Source: Pasteurellaceae bacterium (GTDB lineage Bacteria > Pseudomonadota > Gammaproteobacteria > Enterobacterales > Pasteurellaceae). From it: DNA of 62,884 nt. The notes under the pieces are model-generated. The model had not been told where the DNA came from and did not search any database. It saw nothing but the letters and a program-made list of their open reading frames with translations. The stretch covers positions 1 through 62,884 of the forward strand of contig JAUMYT010000013.1 of NCBI GenBank assembly GCA_030528525.1, in the 5' to 3' direction. Shown in pieces: positions 51,570 through 60,222 of the stretch. The translations under genes and the position numbers were made by a program. Each line of letters opens with the position of its first letter. The stretch's first letter is position 1.

Positions 51570-52297
51570 TAGCACAAACCGCCGTTCACAGCGATCACTT
51601 GGCGGGTGATGTAAGCCGCTTTTTCATCCATTAGGAAGCTAACGGCGTGGGCGACTTCGTCAGGATCGCCCATTCGCCCAGCAGGGATCATTTTTAAGAT
51701 CTCATCAATGGGCACGTTTTCGTCCAAAATGTCCGTATCAATCAGCCCTGGTGCGACACAGTTGACGGTAATTTTGCGTTTTGCCAGCTCAATTGCCAAG
51801 GCTTTTGCCGCCCCAATAATACCCGCTTTTGAAGCACTATAATTGACCTGCCCACGGTTGCCAATCAAGCCAGACACCGAGGTAATGCAGACAATTCGCC
51901 CCGCTTTGCGGCGGCGGATCATTGGCATCATAATCGGGTGAAGCACGTTGTAAAAACCGTCTAAATTGGTGCGAAGTACTGTGTCCCAATCGCTCTCGGT
52001 GAGGGCAGGAAACGCATTATCACGCGTCAGCCCCGCATTCAGCACCACGCCATAATAAGCTCCGAACTGTTCCACATCTGCGGTTAGTTTTTCTGCCACT
52101 TCCGCTCGATTTGCCACATCAAACTGTAACACTCTTGCATTTTTCCCCAGCGATCTGACCGCTTGTGCCACCGCTTCCGCTTCTTCCACTCGTGAGCGAC
52201 AATGTACCACAATATCATACCCTTGCTCTGCTAATTTCAAGGCAATCGCCTTGCCAATGCCACGGCTAGAGCCGGTGATTAAAACGGTATTGCTCAT
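51569..52297 (-). CDS. 3-ketoacyl-ACP reductase (FabG-like) of the pigment cluster
   Basis: 242-residue short-chain dehydrogenase. Cofactor loop TGSSRGIG (9-16), NAG (87-89) and the catalytic Ser140, Tyr153, Lys157 (YSASK). Reduces the beta-keto group during polyene extension. It starts 14 nt after the Fic gene. Confidence 0.9.
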   Translation of the reverse strand: MSNTVLITGSSRGIGKAIALKLAEQGYDIVVHCRSRVEEAEAVAQAVRSLGKNARVLQFDVANRAEVAEKLTADVEQFGAYYGVVLNAGLTRDNAFPALTESDWDTVLRTNLDGFYNVLHPIMMPMIRRRKAGRIVCITSVSGLIGNRGQVNYSASKAGIIGAAKALAIELAKRKITVNCVAPGLIDTDILDENVPIDEILKMIPAGRMGDPDEVAHAVSFLMDEKAAYITRQVIAVNGGLC

Positions 52298-52311
52298 TTT
52301 GTGCCTTCCTT

Positions 52312-52857
52312 TTATTCTTTTTGATAGCCTTCATAGTAATAGGATTGTTTGATACCTTTGAAAATAATCTCAACGTTATCAATATCTTCCGTTAAATTTG
52401 CTCGTAATAATGTGCTAATTTCTAAATCATTGATTGGGCTACGCTCCATTGCTTGTAGATAGCGAATTTTATCCACATTTTGCCAATTCACCACTTGTTT
52501 CAGATTTTTACGCAAAATCATATCCAACCAAATTCGTGTTGATCGTCCATTGCCTTCTAAAAAAGGGTGAGCAATATTCATTTCAATATATTTTTCAATG
52601 ATTTGTTCAAAGCTCTCTTCAGGCATTAACTCAATTTTAGCTAAGGCTTCTTTTAAATAAAGGGCATTCGCAAAGCGAAAATTGCCTTTTGAGATATTTT
52701 GCTCTCGAATTTGACCTGCAAAATCATATAAACCCTTAAACAAATAGTAATGAATTTGTTGTAACCCTTGGGTTGTACCCACTTCGATGTGGTAAATATC
52801 GCCACTTTCAAAGAGGCGATAGGCGTTCTCTAAACTCTGTTTATCGATCTCTCTCAC
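52312..52857 (-). CDS. Fic-domain AMP-transferase with C-terminal inhibitory motif
   Basis: 181 residues. The catalytic HPFLEGNGR is at 97-105, preceded by the flap strand. Near the C-terminus SYYYEG (Ser172, Glu176) fits the (S/T)xxxE(G/N) inhibitory helix of class III Fic proteins such as the Neisseria NmFic, which AMPylates DNA gyrase B (family knowledge). Its ATG overlaps the stop of the dehydratase gene (ATGA) and it ends 14 nt before the ketoreductase, so it is translationally coupled into the pigment operon. More AT-rich than its neighbours, which suggests insertion. Confidence 0.88.
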   Translation of the reverse strand: MREIDKQSLENAYRLFESGDIYHIEVGTTQGLQQIHYYLFKGLYDFAGQIREQNISKGNFRFANALYLKEALAKIELMPEESFEQIIEKYIEMNIAHPFLEGNGRSTRIWLDMILRKNLKQVVNWQNVDKIRYLQAMERSPINDLEISTLLRANLTEDIDNVEIIFKGIKQSYYYEGYQKE

Positions 52858-53312
52858 GCAATTTTTTCCTTCGGACTAAACACATTCAACGCCCCTTCAA
52901 GCAAGAGGGTTTCTGTTGCCATATCAATCAGTTGGCAGTCGAACACGCCGAAGCCTGTGGCATCTTGAATCGACATGTTGATTTGAATGCGAAGTGGTGT
53001 GCCGATGTTAATTTCGTCGCGGTGAATATGCAGTTTTCGGGTGCCGAGCAGATAGCCTAAGCGTACTGGTTCGCCTGCTTGTACCGCCATACAGCCTGCC
53101 CAAGCGGCAACGCCTTGTGCCATAATTTCAATACCGGCGAAGGTGGCGAGTTTGCCGTGTTTGATCAAGGGATTGTCTGCTCGCACTTCGGTTTCGGCAG
53201 TTAAAAAATGTTCGTCAAACGCCACAATGCGATCTAATAACACCATTTCACCGCTATGTGGCAGGAGTGGGGCAACCTGATAAATCGGGCAAGTGAGATC
53301 TTGTTTAATCAT
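52854..53312 (-). CDS. Hotdog-fold dehydratase of the pigment cluster (ApeP/FabZ-like)
   Basis: 152 residues. The opening [18 protein letters not shown] carries the family His residue, and [14 protein letters not shown] resembles the central hotdog helix. It supplies the 3-hydroxyacyl-ACP dehydration step. It overlaps the ketosynthase upstream by 8 nt and the Fic gene downstream by 4 nt. Confidence 0.85.
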   Translation of the reverse strand: MIKQDLTCPIYQVAPLLPHSGEMVLLDRIVAFDEHFLTAETEVRADNPLIKHGKLATFAGIEIMAQGVAAWAGCMAVQAGEPVRLGYLLGTRKLHIHRDEINIGTPLRIQINMSIQDATGFGVFDCQLIDMATETLLLEGALNVFSPKEKIA

Positions 53313-54528
53313 TGCATTCTCCCAAAATCAGTACGCTATTGTTGCCACCAAAGGCGAAAGAACTACTTGCCCCGACACGTCTGCCTGTTTGCCACTGGCT
53401 TTGTTCGTCTGTTAAATGGATTAGCGGTAATTCGGGATCGGTTTGTTTATCCCATAACTGTGGGGGCAATTTGCCACTTGGATTATGTTGGCGGCTGATC
53501 ACCGCCCAAAGAATGGCGGCTTCCACTGCCCCAGCTGCCCCAAGGGTATGCCCAGTATAGGATTTGGTGCTGGTGCAAGGGGGGGAGAAACTAAACGTTT
53601 TTGCAACGGCCAGGCTTTCCATCTGATCGTTATGGTGCGTGCCTGTGCCGTGTAAGTTGATCCAACCGATGTCTTGCGGCGATTGCTCGGCGTGGGCTAA
53701 AGCGTTGGCAAAAGCGGAAATGGCTCCTTCGCCTTCAGGGTGCGGTGAGGACATATGATAGGCATCGCTGCTTGAGCCATAACCCAGCAACGCAATGCGG
53801 TGATCGTCTAACGGCTCTCGGCTCATTATAAAAATTGCTGATCCTTCGCCAATATTGATCCCATCACGGTTGGCGGAAAATGGATTACAACGCTGTTCCG
53901 ACAGCACGGAGAGTGAGCCAAAACCGCTGATGGTAAGCGGCGAAAGGGTATCCACCCCGCCGCAAATCACCGCATCGCACAAGCCGCTTTGCAATAAGCG
54001 AGCGGCACTAATTAACGCTCTTGCCCCTGAGGTGCAAGCGGTCGAAATACCGTAGGTTAGCCCTTGCAAGCCATACACTTCAGCGACAAAATCCGCAGGG
54101 GCAGAGAAAAATTGCTGTTGTTGTTTGAAGTCTGCCTTCGACCAATCTTGATGCTCCGCCCCTTGTTTGAACACATCGATGTTCTCATCAACGCCCGTGG
54201 TGGACGTACCGATCACCACCGCAATGCGTTCTCGCCCAAAGCGAACAATGGCTTGCTCAATAAGTGGTTCGATTTGTGCCAAGCTATGCCATAACAGCTG
54301 ATTATTACGGCTACGGTGAATGTCCGCCAAATCCGTAGGAAATTCACGCAATGGCTGGCAAACTTCGCCAAAAAAACGTGCTTTGCCCTCCAATTGCAAG
54401 GAAGAGAAAGGATTGTCCGATAAACGCAACAGCGACGCCTTGCCCGTTAATAACTGGTCTAAATGGGTTTCAATGCCTTCGCCTAAACTGCTGACAATGG
54501 CAGGTTGAGTTAAATAGAGTGGTTGCAT
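53305..54528 (-). CDS. Beta-ketoacyl-ACP synthase of the pigment cluster
   Basis: 407-residue KAS II-like enzyme with an intact triad: Cys165 (STACTSGA), His293 (LHGTGTH), Lys322 and His327 (KSYTGHTLGAAGA). The ATG at 54528 is 2 nt after the lipoprotein stop and gives the family start MQPLYLTQPA. Bases 53575-53607 are a copy of the 34-bp element, translated as AKTFSFSPPCTS just before the KSYTGHT motif. Confidence 0.9.
   Translation of the reverse strand: MQPLYLTQPAIVSSLGEGIETHLDQLLTGKASLLRLSDNPFSSLQLEGKARFFGEVCQPLREFPTDLADIHRSRNNQLLWHSLAQIEPLIEQAIVRFGRERIAVVIGTSTTGVDENIDVFKQGAEHQDWSKADFKQQQQFFSAPADFVAEVYGLQGLTYGISTACTSGARALISAARLLQSGLCDAVICGGVDTLSPLTISGFGSLSVLSEQRCNPFSANRDGINIGEGSAIFIMSREPLDDHRIALLGYGSSSDAYHMSSPHPEGEGAISAFANALAHAEQSPQDIGWINLHGTGTHHNDQMESLAVAKTFSFSPPCTSTKSYTGHTLGAAGAVEAAILWAVISRQHNPSGKLPPQLWDKQTDPELPLIHLTDEQSQWQTGRRVGASSSFAFGGNNSVLILGECND
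53575..53607 (+). repeat. 34-bp interspersed element inside the ketosynthase gene
   Basis: GCAAGGGGGGGAGAAACTAA then CGTTTTTGCAAC. Antisense, in frame. Confidence 0.7.
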
Positions 54529-54530
54529 AG

Positions 54531-54971
54531 TTATTGGATAATTTCTGAAATAGACCATTGAGAATGATCGCTAAGGGTAATGGTTGTCCCGTTTGAGCGC
54601 GGCACAATGTGCCACATTTTGTGGTCTTCGCTTAATTCAAACGGCGGATTGTTTGGATTTAAGTAGGTAGCAATCGCAGAAAACAGCCGTTGAGCTTGCG
54701 AATTAGGCATCACAAAGCCGTCATTTTGCCAGCCGTTTTGACTCAGTTGTAAGCGAGCAATCGGCGAGCCGAGCGGATCGGTCTGCACCCAACGCCAATA
54801 ATCAGGCAAAAATTGCACCGCTAGCAAACTTTTCTCATTTTTCGGGGCAAGTTGTTCCACCGCAAACAAACGGCTCTCCACGGGTTGTGGTGGTAGTGAT
54901 TTCACCTTGAGCGATTGACTGCAAGCGGTGAGAAGCAGGCTGAAAATCAGCAAAACAAAACGCCAACGCAT
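54531..54971 (-). CDS. DUF3261-type lipoprotein of the pigment cluster
   Basis: 146 residues with signal peptide and lipobox LTAC (Cys17). Lipoproteins of this family precede the ketosynthase in aryl polyene clusters; function unknown. It is the first gene of the run from 54971 down to 43259. Confidence 0.8.
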   Translation of the reverse strand: MRWRFVLLIFSLLLTACSQSLKVKSLPPQPVESRLFAVEQLAPKNEKSLLAVQFLPDYWRWVQTDPLGSPIARLQLSQNGWQNDGFVMPNSQAQRLFSAIATYLNPNNPPFELSEDHKMWHIVPRSNGTTITLSDHSQWSISEIIQ

Positions 54972-54980
54972 TGCAATATC

Positions 54981-55652
54981 CTACTCAATCACCTGCAAAA
55001 TATCAGCGAAGTCGTCAAACACATAATCGGGATGAGACTCGCTGATCGGAATGTTGTAGTTGTAGCCGTAAGTCAGCCCCACGCTTTTGCAGCCTGCATT
55101 TTGTGCAGCGAGAATGTCGTTTTTGGAATCGCCAACAAACAAAATTTCGTGCGGATACAAGCCGAATTTGCCGCATAAATAATAGAGCGGGGCAGGGTGT
55201 GGTTTGATCGCTGGCAACGACTGTCCGCCCAAGGCTTCGGCAAACAGATGATCAATGCCAAAAGCTTTTAGCACAGGCTGAACGTGTTTGGTTGGTTTAT
55301 TGGTCACCACCGCCAAGGTGTAACCTTTGGCGTGCAAGGCTTCAAGCGTTGATTTCACGTTTGGATAAAGTCGGCTGATGTTGCACACATTTTCGCCATA
55401 AAAATGCCCGAAACGGCGTTTGATTTGGGCAAGTTGTTCGTCGCTAAACTCGCTGGCTCTGCCTGTCCATTCTAGGCCTCGGGCGAACAGAATATCGGCA
55501 CCGTTGCCGATCCAAGTCATTACTAATTCTTCAGGGGCTTGCGGTAACCCCACTTCCGCAAAGGCAGAATTGAGTGAAAGTGCCAAATCAGGCAAGCTGT
55601 CCACCAACGTGCCGTCTAAATCAAAGCCGATCAGTTTAAATGTTTGTGTCAT
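54981..55652 (-). CDS. gph: Phosphoglycolate phosphatase
   Basis: 223-residue HAD phosphatase removing 2-phosphoglycolate. Motif I DLDGTLVD (11-18), motif II VVTNKP, motif III/IV FVGDSKNDILAA. The next gene downstream begins after 9 nt, so read-through into the pigment cluster is possible. In E. coli gph is followed by trpS, found here at 42033-43061. Confidence 0.93.
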   Translation of the reverse strand: MTQTFKLIGFDLDGTLVDSLPDLALSLNSAFAEVGLPQAPEELVMTWIGNGADILFARGLEWTGRASEFSDEQLAQIKRRFGHFYGENVCNISRLYPNVKSTLEALHAKGYTLAVVTNKPTKHVQPVLKAFGIDHLFAEALGGQSLPAIKPHPAPLYYLCGKFGLYPHEILFVGDSKNDILAAQNAGCKSVGLTYGYNYNIPISESHPDYVFDDFADILQVIE

Positions 55653-55724
55653 TTTATTATCCTGTAATTAAGAGGTGGCGAAGCCTTTCCGTCCACCAAC
55701 AGATTTACCCCTACAATTCGTGCT

Positions 55725-55758
55725 ACAAGGGGGTGAGAACTGCGGAGATTTTGCAAAG
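55725..55758 (+). repeat. 34-bp interspersed element between lgt and gph
   Basis: ACAAGGGGGTGAGAACTGCG then GAGATTTTGCAAAG. Confidence 0.75.
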
Positions 55759-55768
55759 GCTTTGCCTT

Positions 55769-56563
55769 TTACTTCGCCTTTTTATACGCCCAAACCATTA
55801 TCGCCACACCACCAAGAATCATCGGCAACGAGAGTTGTTGCCCACGAGTGAGCAGGTCAGCGGTGGTATTCACGCTCATATCGATTTCACGCACATATTC
55901 GACCAAGAAGCGGAACACGCCATAACTGAGCAAGAACAGTCCCGCTACTGCACCCGTTGGGCGTGGTTTGCGAATGAATAGGTTGAGAATGATAAACAAC
56001 GCTAAACCTTCAAGGGAGGCTTGATAAAGCTGTGATGGGTGACGTGGCAAGTTGTCCACGTGCGGGAAGATCATCGCCCACGGCACGTCTGTGGTTCTGC
56101 CCCAGAGTTCGCCGTTGATGAAGTTGCCGATGCGTCCTAAGCCCAAGCCAATCGGCACAAGCGGTGCGGCGAAGTCGGCAGTTTGCCAGAAACTGCGTTG
56201 TTGGCGACGAGATGTCCAGAGCATCGCGAGAATCACACCAATCAAACCGCCGTGGAACGACATTCCACCTTCCCAGATGCGGAACAGATAGAGCGGATCA
56301 GCGAGCAATTTATCTAAGCTATAAAACAGCACATCGCCAATGCGACCGCCTAAAATCACGCCCCAAAAGCCGTTAAACAGCAGTTGATCGACCTGTTCCG
56401 TTGTCCATACGCCGTTGGATTTTTTCGCTCGGCGTGTGCCAAGCCAATAAGCAAAACCAAAGCCAAGTAGATACATCAAACCATACCAATGAATGGCGAT
56501 TGGACCGAGTTGGATCGCCACAGGGTCAATTTGGGGGAAAAGCATAAATTCTTGCATAATCAT
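55769..56563 (-). CDS. lgt: Prolipoprotein diacylglyceryl transferase
   Basis: 264-residue membrane enzyme that adds diacylglycerol to lipobox cysteines, for example those of RlpA and the cluster lipoproteins here. The Lgt signature [17 protein letters not shown] is intact, with seven hydrophobic segments. The start may be the ATG at 56563 or the one two codons later. It follows the TSUP gene by 3 nt. Confidence 0.95.
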   Translation of the reverse strand: MIMQEFMLFPQIDPVAIQLGPIAIHWYGLMYLLGFGFAYWLGTRRAKKSNGVWTTEQVDQLLFNGFWGVILGGRIGDVLFYSLDKLLADPLYLFRIWEGGMSFHGGLIGVILAMLWTSRRQQRSFWQTADFAAPLVPIGLGLGRIGNFINGELWGRTTDVPWAMIFPHVDNLPRHPSQLYQASLEGLALFIILNLFIRKPRPTGAVAGLFLLSYGVFRFLVEYVREIDMSVNTTADLLTRGQQLSLPMILGGVAIMVWAYKKAK

Positions 56564-56566
56564 TCT

Positions 56567-57361
56567 CTATTTTAAAAACATATTGATCGCAATGCAGACC
56601 AACAGCACCGCAAAGGCTTTTTTCAGCACAGCCACAGGCAACACGTTGGCGGCATTAGCACCGAGTTTAGAGGTAAAAAAGGAGGTAAGCGTAATGCCCA
56701 GTAGGGCTGGCAGATAAATATAACCGATTGAATAATCAGGTAAATTTGCAACTGACCAACCACTCAACATAAAGCTAATCGTAGCGGCTAAACCGAGCAA
56801 CGCCCCACAAAATGAAGAAGTGCCGATGGCACGTTTCATTTCCAAGCCCCGACCGCTTAAATACGGCACGATAAACGCGCCGCCTGCAATGCCTGCCATA
56901 CTGGAAATTGCCCCGATAATAGAGCCTGCCAAAATCGTGGATTGAGGCGTGATTGGCTTCGGCTCAACGGCTTTTTTCTTCAAGGAAAACAGCATCTTAG
57001 AGGCTAAGAACAGCACAATCACCGCAAAGATTTTCGACATTTCGCCTTTGGGAATTTGGCTGACCACCAGCCCTGCCAAAAACACCGAAATCATCAAGGC
57101 AGGAATGAAATATTTGCTGATTTGCCAATCCACATTGCCGTGTTTATGGTGGCGTTGGGCAGCGGAAAATGCCGTGACAATAATGGTCGAAAAAGAAGTG
57201 CCGAGAGCCATTGACATTAAAGACTCATTCGGCACGCCGACCATTGGCAGTAGATACACCAAGGCTGGCACAATAATCAATCCGCCACCAATGCCAAATA
57301 AACCAGCCAAAAAGCCAACCACTGTACCAAGTAGCAAGCAACTGAGAAAGAAAATGATCAT
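56567..57361 (-). CDS. TauE/SafE (TSUP) family permease
   Basis: 264 residues with two repeats of four hydrophobic segments and the two family motifs [16 protein letters not shown] and [15 protein letters not shown]. Substrate unknown (sulfur or carboxylate anions in characterised members). It overlaps rppH by 4 nt and is followed by lgt, an order also seen in Haemophilus. Confidence 0.88.
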   Translation of the reverse strand: MIIFFLSCLLLGTVVGFLAGLFGIGGGLIIVPALVYLLPMVGVPNESLMSMALGTSFSTIIVTAFSAAQRHHKHGNVDWQISKYFIPALMISVFLAGLVVSQIPKGEMSKIFAVIVLFLASKMLFSLKKKAVEPKPITPQSTILAGSIIGAISSMAGIAGGAFIVPYLSGRGLEMKRAIGTSSFCGALLGLAATISFMLSGWSVANLPDYSIGYIYLPALLGITLTSFFTSKLGANAANVLPVAVLKKAFAVLLVCIAINMFLK

Positions 57362-57939
57362 CGTTTTTTCCCCTTGTATGTCCGAAAATTTGCCCGATAT
57401 GGCTTGCGAAACTCTCGCCGTTCACCGTCTGAATGGGCTTCAGGCTCACGAGATTTATGCTGTTCGCTCATCAAAATTTGAGCAAATTCTTTCATCACTT
57501 TGCGATAAACATCCCGTTTAAACGACACCACCTGTCGCACAGGATACCAAAAGCTCACCCAACGCCAGCCGTCAAATTCGGGGGCTTTCATCACTTTCAG
57601 ATTGATTTGGCTTTCATCGCTGACTAACTGCAACAAAAACCAACGCTGTTTTTGCCCAATGCAGACAGGTTGAGAATTTTCGTTACGAATCAAGCGTTTA
57701 GGAAGTTTATATTTTAACCATTGCTTAGACGCCCAAACCACTCGCACATCTTTTTTGGATAAACCGACTTCTTCATAAAGCTCACGGTACATTGCACTTT
57801 CAATGTTTTCCCCCTCGTTAATGCCGCCTTGCGGAAATTGCCAAGAGTTCTGACCAAACCGTTTCGCCCACAGAACTTGTCCCTGTTTATTGCAGATCAC
57901 GATACCAACATTTGGGCGGTAACCATCAAAATCGATCAA
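57358..57939 (-). CDS. rppH: RNA pyrophosphohydrolase
   Basis: 193-residue Nudix enzyme that removes pyrophosphate from 5'-triphosphate mRNA ends and triggers decay. The Nudix box runs [20 protein letters not shown]. Family alignment ([14 protein letters not shown]) points to the TTG at 57939 as start, with AAAGG upstream; no ATG is suitably placed. The ribosome site lies inside an uptake-type word (GGCGGTCGAAATT). A rare start may keep expression low. Confidence 0.92.
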   Translation of the reverse strand: MIDFDGYRPNVGIVICNKQGQVLWAKRFGQNSWQFPQGGINEGENIESAMYRELYEEVGLSKKDVRVVWASKQWLKYKLPKRLIRNENSQPVCIGQKQRWFLLQLVSDESQINLKVMKAPEFDGWRWVSFWYPVRQVVSFKRDVYRKVMKEFAQILMSEQHKSREPEAHSDGERREFRKPYRANFRTYKGKKR

Positions 57940-58020
57940 TTTCGACCGCCTTTCGTGTAAATTTTTGAATAGGCGAATTGTGGCACAATTCCGCCTGTTG
58001 AACAATGAAAAAGCAGGATG

Positions 58021-58054
58021 ACAAGGGGGTGAGAAAACGAAAGTTTTTGCAAAT
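58021..58054 (+). repeat. 34-bp interspersed element upstream of rppH
   Basis: ACAAGGGGGTGAGAAAACG then AAGTTTTTGCAAAT, directly next to the first DnaA-box-like word. Confidence 0.75.
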
Positions 58055-58402
58055 TGTGGATAAGTATGTGGAAAAGGTGGATATTTGTTGATAATTACCT
58101 AGGATCTTATTGAGGATAATCGGATCGAGTTGAAGATCGGGGCGGGATAGCATGGCGGTGCAGAGCAGAAACGGGTTATTTTCCCACGAAGTGATCGAGT
58201 TTTTGTGGTAATTTGATGGAAATTGCTATGAAATTGCATCGTTTAAAGTGCAATATTTCAAGATAGAGAAGTTATCCCCACAGGCTGTGGATAAAATTGT
58301 GATAGATCGGATAAAAGATCTTGTATAACTTAGAATAAGATCGCTTGATTATTTTTTATTGTTTAAAAACAATAGGTTATATGGAGTGAGATCTATGGAT
58401 AA
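58055..58402. other. AT-rich intergenic region with DnaA-box-like words and dense GATC (origin-like)
   Basis: The gap between rppH and rpoH (57940-58549) has no gene. It contains TGTGGATAA at 58055 and 58286 and TGTGGAAAA at 58067 (all perfect DnaA boxes on the minus strand), near-boxes at 58086, 58272 and 58394, and nine GATC sites between 58103 and 58529. Two or three GATC words stand next to AT-rich stretches (GATCGCTTGATTATTTTTTA at 58339). This combination is what oriC or another DnaA-binding locus shows. The location and neighbours are not those of known Pasteurellaceae origins. Confidence 0.45.
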
Positions 58403-58449
58403 TTTTCTGGCGATAAAATAACCAGTTTGGTGATGCATATATGAAATAA

Positions 58450-58546
58450 AAAAAGCAAGCTATTGATTTCTCGTTAAACGTTGGGCGAAGCTTTGTTGAG
58501 TCTAGAACTCAGCCTAACTTTTGGGGCAGATCAATAGGTTGCTTTT
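58450..58546 (-). other. Imperfect 97-bp palindrome downstream of rpoH (terminator or miniature element)
   Basis: AAAAGCAAGCTATTGATT (58453 side) and its inverse at the rpoH end pair with one mismatch over about 18 bp. Inner symmetry includes GAGT-CTAGA-ACTC and GTTGGGC/GCCTAAC. On the minus strand the outer stem is followed by TTTTTTTATT, so it can end rpoH transcription. The arm TTGATCTGCCCCAAAAGTTAG resembles the IS end near 37130, so it may derive from an insertion sequence. Confidence 0.5.
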
Positions 58547-58549
58547 ACA

Positions 58550-59509
58550 TTAGTCGATAGTGATAGCTTCTTTAATTTTCTTCAAGGCTTGATTCTCAAG
58601 CTGCCGCACACGTTCGGCAGAAATGTTGTATTTTGCCGCAAGTTCGTGCAAGGTGGCTTTCTCTTCGTCTAGCCAGCGAGTTTTGATGATGTCTTGACTG
58701 CGTTCATCAAGTTGTGCCAAGGCATAGGCGAGTTGAGCGGTGGCTTTGCCGCTGTATTGTTCGTCTTCTAAATCATCGGCGAAATTAGAGCTATCATCTT
58801 CAATGTACATAGACGGGGCGTAGGCATCTTCATCATCTTCGCCCACAGGCAAGTCAAAGCCCATATCTCTGCCCGTCATGCGAGATTCCATCTCTTTCAC
58901 ATCGCTCGGCGACACGCCTAATTCCTCGGCAACACGCTGAATTTCGTCCTCGTTAAACCATTCCAATCGTTGTTTGTTTTTCCGCAAATTGAAGAACAGT
59001 TTGCGTTGTGCCTTGGTGGTCGCCACTTTCACAATTCGCCAATTTTTGAGCACATACTCGTGAATTTCTGCCTTGACCCAATGCACCGCAAAAGAGACCA
59101 ACCGCACACCCACTTCAGGATTAAAGCGTTTTACCGCTTTCATCAGCCCGATATTGCCTTCCTGAATGAGATCCGCCAACGGCAAACCGTAGCCCATATA
59201 GCCACGGGCGATATGCACCACAAACCGCAAGTGTGACAAAATCAACTGCTTGGCAGCCTCTAAATCCTCATCGTAGTAATACCGTTCAGCGAGCTCTTTT
59301 TCCTGATCAGCGGTCAGCATCGGATATTGATTTGCCATACGAATGTAGCTATCGAGATTGCCTTGTGGCACAAGCATGGTATTGGCAAGAGCGGGATGAT
59401 TGCTGTCGTCCTTCTCATCAATTAACTCGACATCATCGACTTCAATCGGCTCTGCTTCAATGTCTTCAATCTCATCATCAAGCAACTCAATATCGTTAGG
59501 ATTTTTCAT
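58550..59509 (-). CDS. rpoH: Heat-shock sigma factor sigma-32
   Basis: 319 residues. Region 2 includes [27 protein letters not shown]; the RpoH box QRKLFFNLR is intact, and region 4 ends with the AERVRQLE helix. The ATG at 59509 has a GAGAAAA site. The protein has an acidic N-terminal extension of about 45 residues ([19 protein letters not shown]) before the usual [15 protein letters not shown]; an internal ATG at 59377 would give the classical length but has no ribosome site. Divergent from ssrA. Confidence 0.95.
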   Translation of the reverse strand: MKNPNDIELLDDEIEDIEAEPIEVDDVELIDEKDDSNHPALANTMLVPQGNLDSYIRMANQYPMLTADQEKELAERYYYDEDLEAAKQLILSHLRFVVHIARGYMGYGLPLADLIQEGNIGLMKAVKRFNPEVGVRLVSFAVHWVKAEIHEYVLKNWRIVKVATTKAQRKLFFNLRKNKQRLEWFNEDEIQRVAEELGVSPSDVKEMESRMTGRDMGFDLPVGEDDEDAYAPSMYIEDDSSNFADDLEDEQYSGKATAQLAYALAQLDERSQDIIKTRWLDEEKATLHELAAKYNISAERVRQLENQALKKIKEAITID

Positions 59510-59536
59510 CGGTTTTCTCATTTTTGCAAAAATTGG

Positions 59537-59564
59537 TGGCAATCTTACCGCTTTCTGCTAGAAT
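59537..59564 (+). promoter_or_regulatory. Putative ssrA promoter
   Basis: TGGCAA, 16-bp spacer, TAGAAT; the -10 box is 13 bp before the mature tmRNA 5' end. Confidence 0.55.
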
Positions 59565-59577
59565 CGACAAACTTTTT

Positions 59578-59943
59578 GGGGCTGATTCTGGATTCGACGG
59601 GATTAGCGAAGCCCAAGGTGCACGTCGAGGTGCGGTAGGCCTCGTAAACAAACCGCAAAACAATAGTCGCAAACGACGAACAATACGCTTTAGCAGCTTA
59701 ATAACCTGCGCAAGCCTTCGCTCCCCAGCTTCCGCTCGTAAGACGGGGATCAAGCGGAGTCAAACCCAAACGAGATCGTGTTGAAGCCGCCGCTTTAGGA
59801 TCGAAGCACTAAATTGAATAAAGCTAGTCTCTTGATGGCGTGTCTGTCCGCAGTCAATGGATGAAATTAAAGACCAGACTAAACGTGTAGTGCTGAAGGT
59901 AGAGTAATTTCGGACGGGGGTTCAAATCCCCCCAGCTCCACCA
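59578..59943 (+). ncRNA. ssrA: Transfer-messenger RNA (tmRNA)
   Basis: 366 nt. It starts GGGGCTGATTCTGGATTCGA and ends in the acceptor half GGTTCAAATCCCCCCAGCTC with encoded CCA. The resume codon GCA at 59669 opens the tag ANDEQYALAA, ending in TAA at 59699-59701. Rescues stalled ribosomes with SmpB. The 3' end is a classical integration target; an integrase gene follows. Confidence 0.97.
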
Positions 59944-59977
59944 AATCGTTAAACAATACAGACTAAAATAGACCGAT

Positions 59978-60011
59978 AAAGCCTTGAAAATCAACACTTC
60001 AAGGCTTTTTT
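59978..60011 (+). terminator. Terminator after ssrA
   Basis: AAAGCCTTGAA - 9 nt - TTCAAGGCTTT followed by TTTTATT: an 11-bp stem with a T run. Confidence 0.88.
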
Positions 60012-60056
60012 ATTGCCTAATCCTGACTGATATAAACCAATCAAAACCGATAATTT

Positions 60057-60218
60057 AAGTACCTAAACAAGTACCTAAATGATATGATGTAAAAATGCTT
60101 AGGTACTTAATCACGTTCAAAGCCTTTATTTTCAACGCTTGCGAGATTTTGCTACCCCTTGTTTTTTTAGGTACTTAGAAATTGTTTTAGGTACTTGGCA
60201 GAAATTCTTTAGGTACTT
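60057..60218. repeat. Six copies of TTAGGTACTT / AAGTACCTAA upstream of the integrase
   Basis: Two copies as AAGTACCTAA (60057, 60069) and four as TTAGGTACTT (60099, 60167, 60187, 60209), all exact 10-mers. The last ends 4 bp before the integrase ATG. Likely integrase or excisionase arm-type sites, or operator sites for autoregulation. Confidence 0.75.
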
Positions 60219-60222
60219 ACTT

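Noticed and set aside
60057-60218. CRISPR-like or iteron origin array
   Set aside because: Ten-base units in both orientations with irregular gaps, no spacers of constant length and no cas or rep gene; better read as integrase-associated sites.
60139-60222. Longer integrase N-terminus
   Set aside because: The extra 28 codons run across the TTAGGTACTT repeats and have no similarity to integrases; the ATG at 60223 fits the family.
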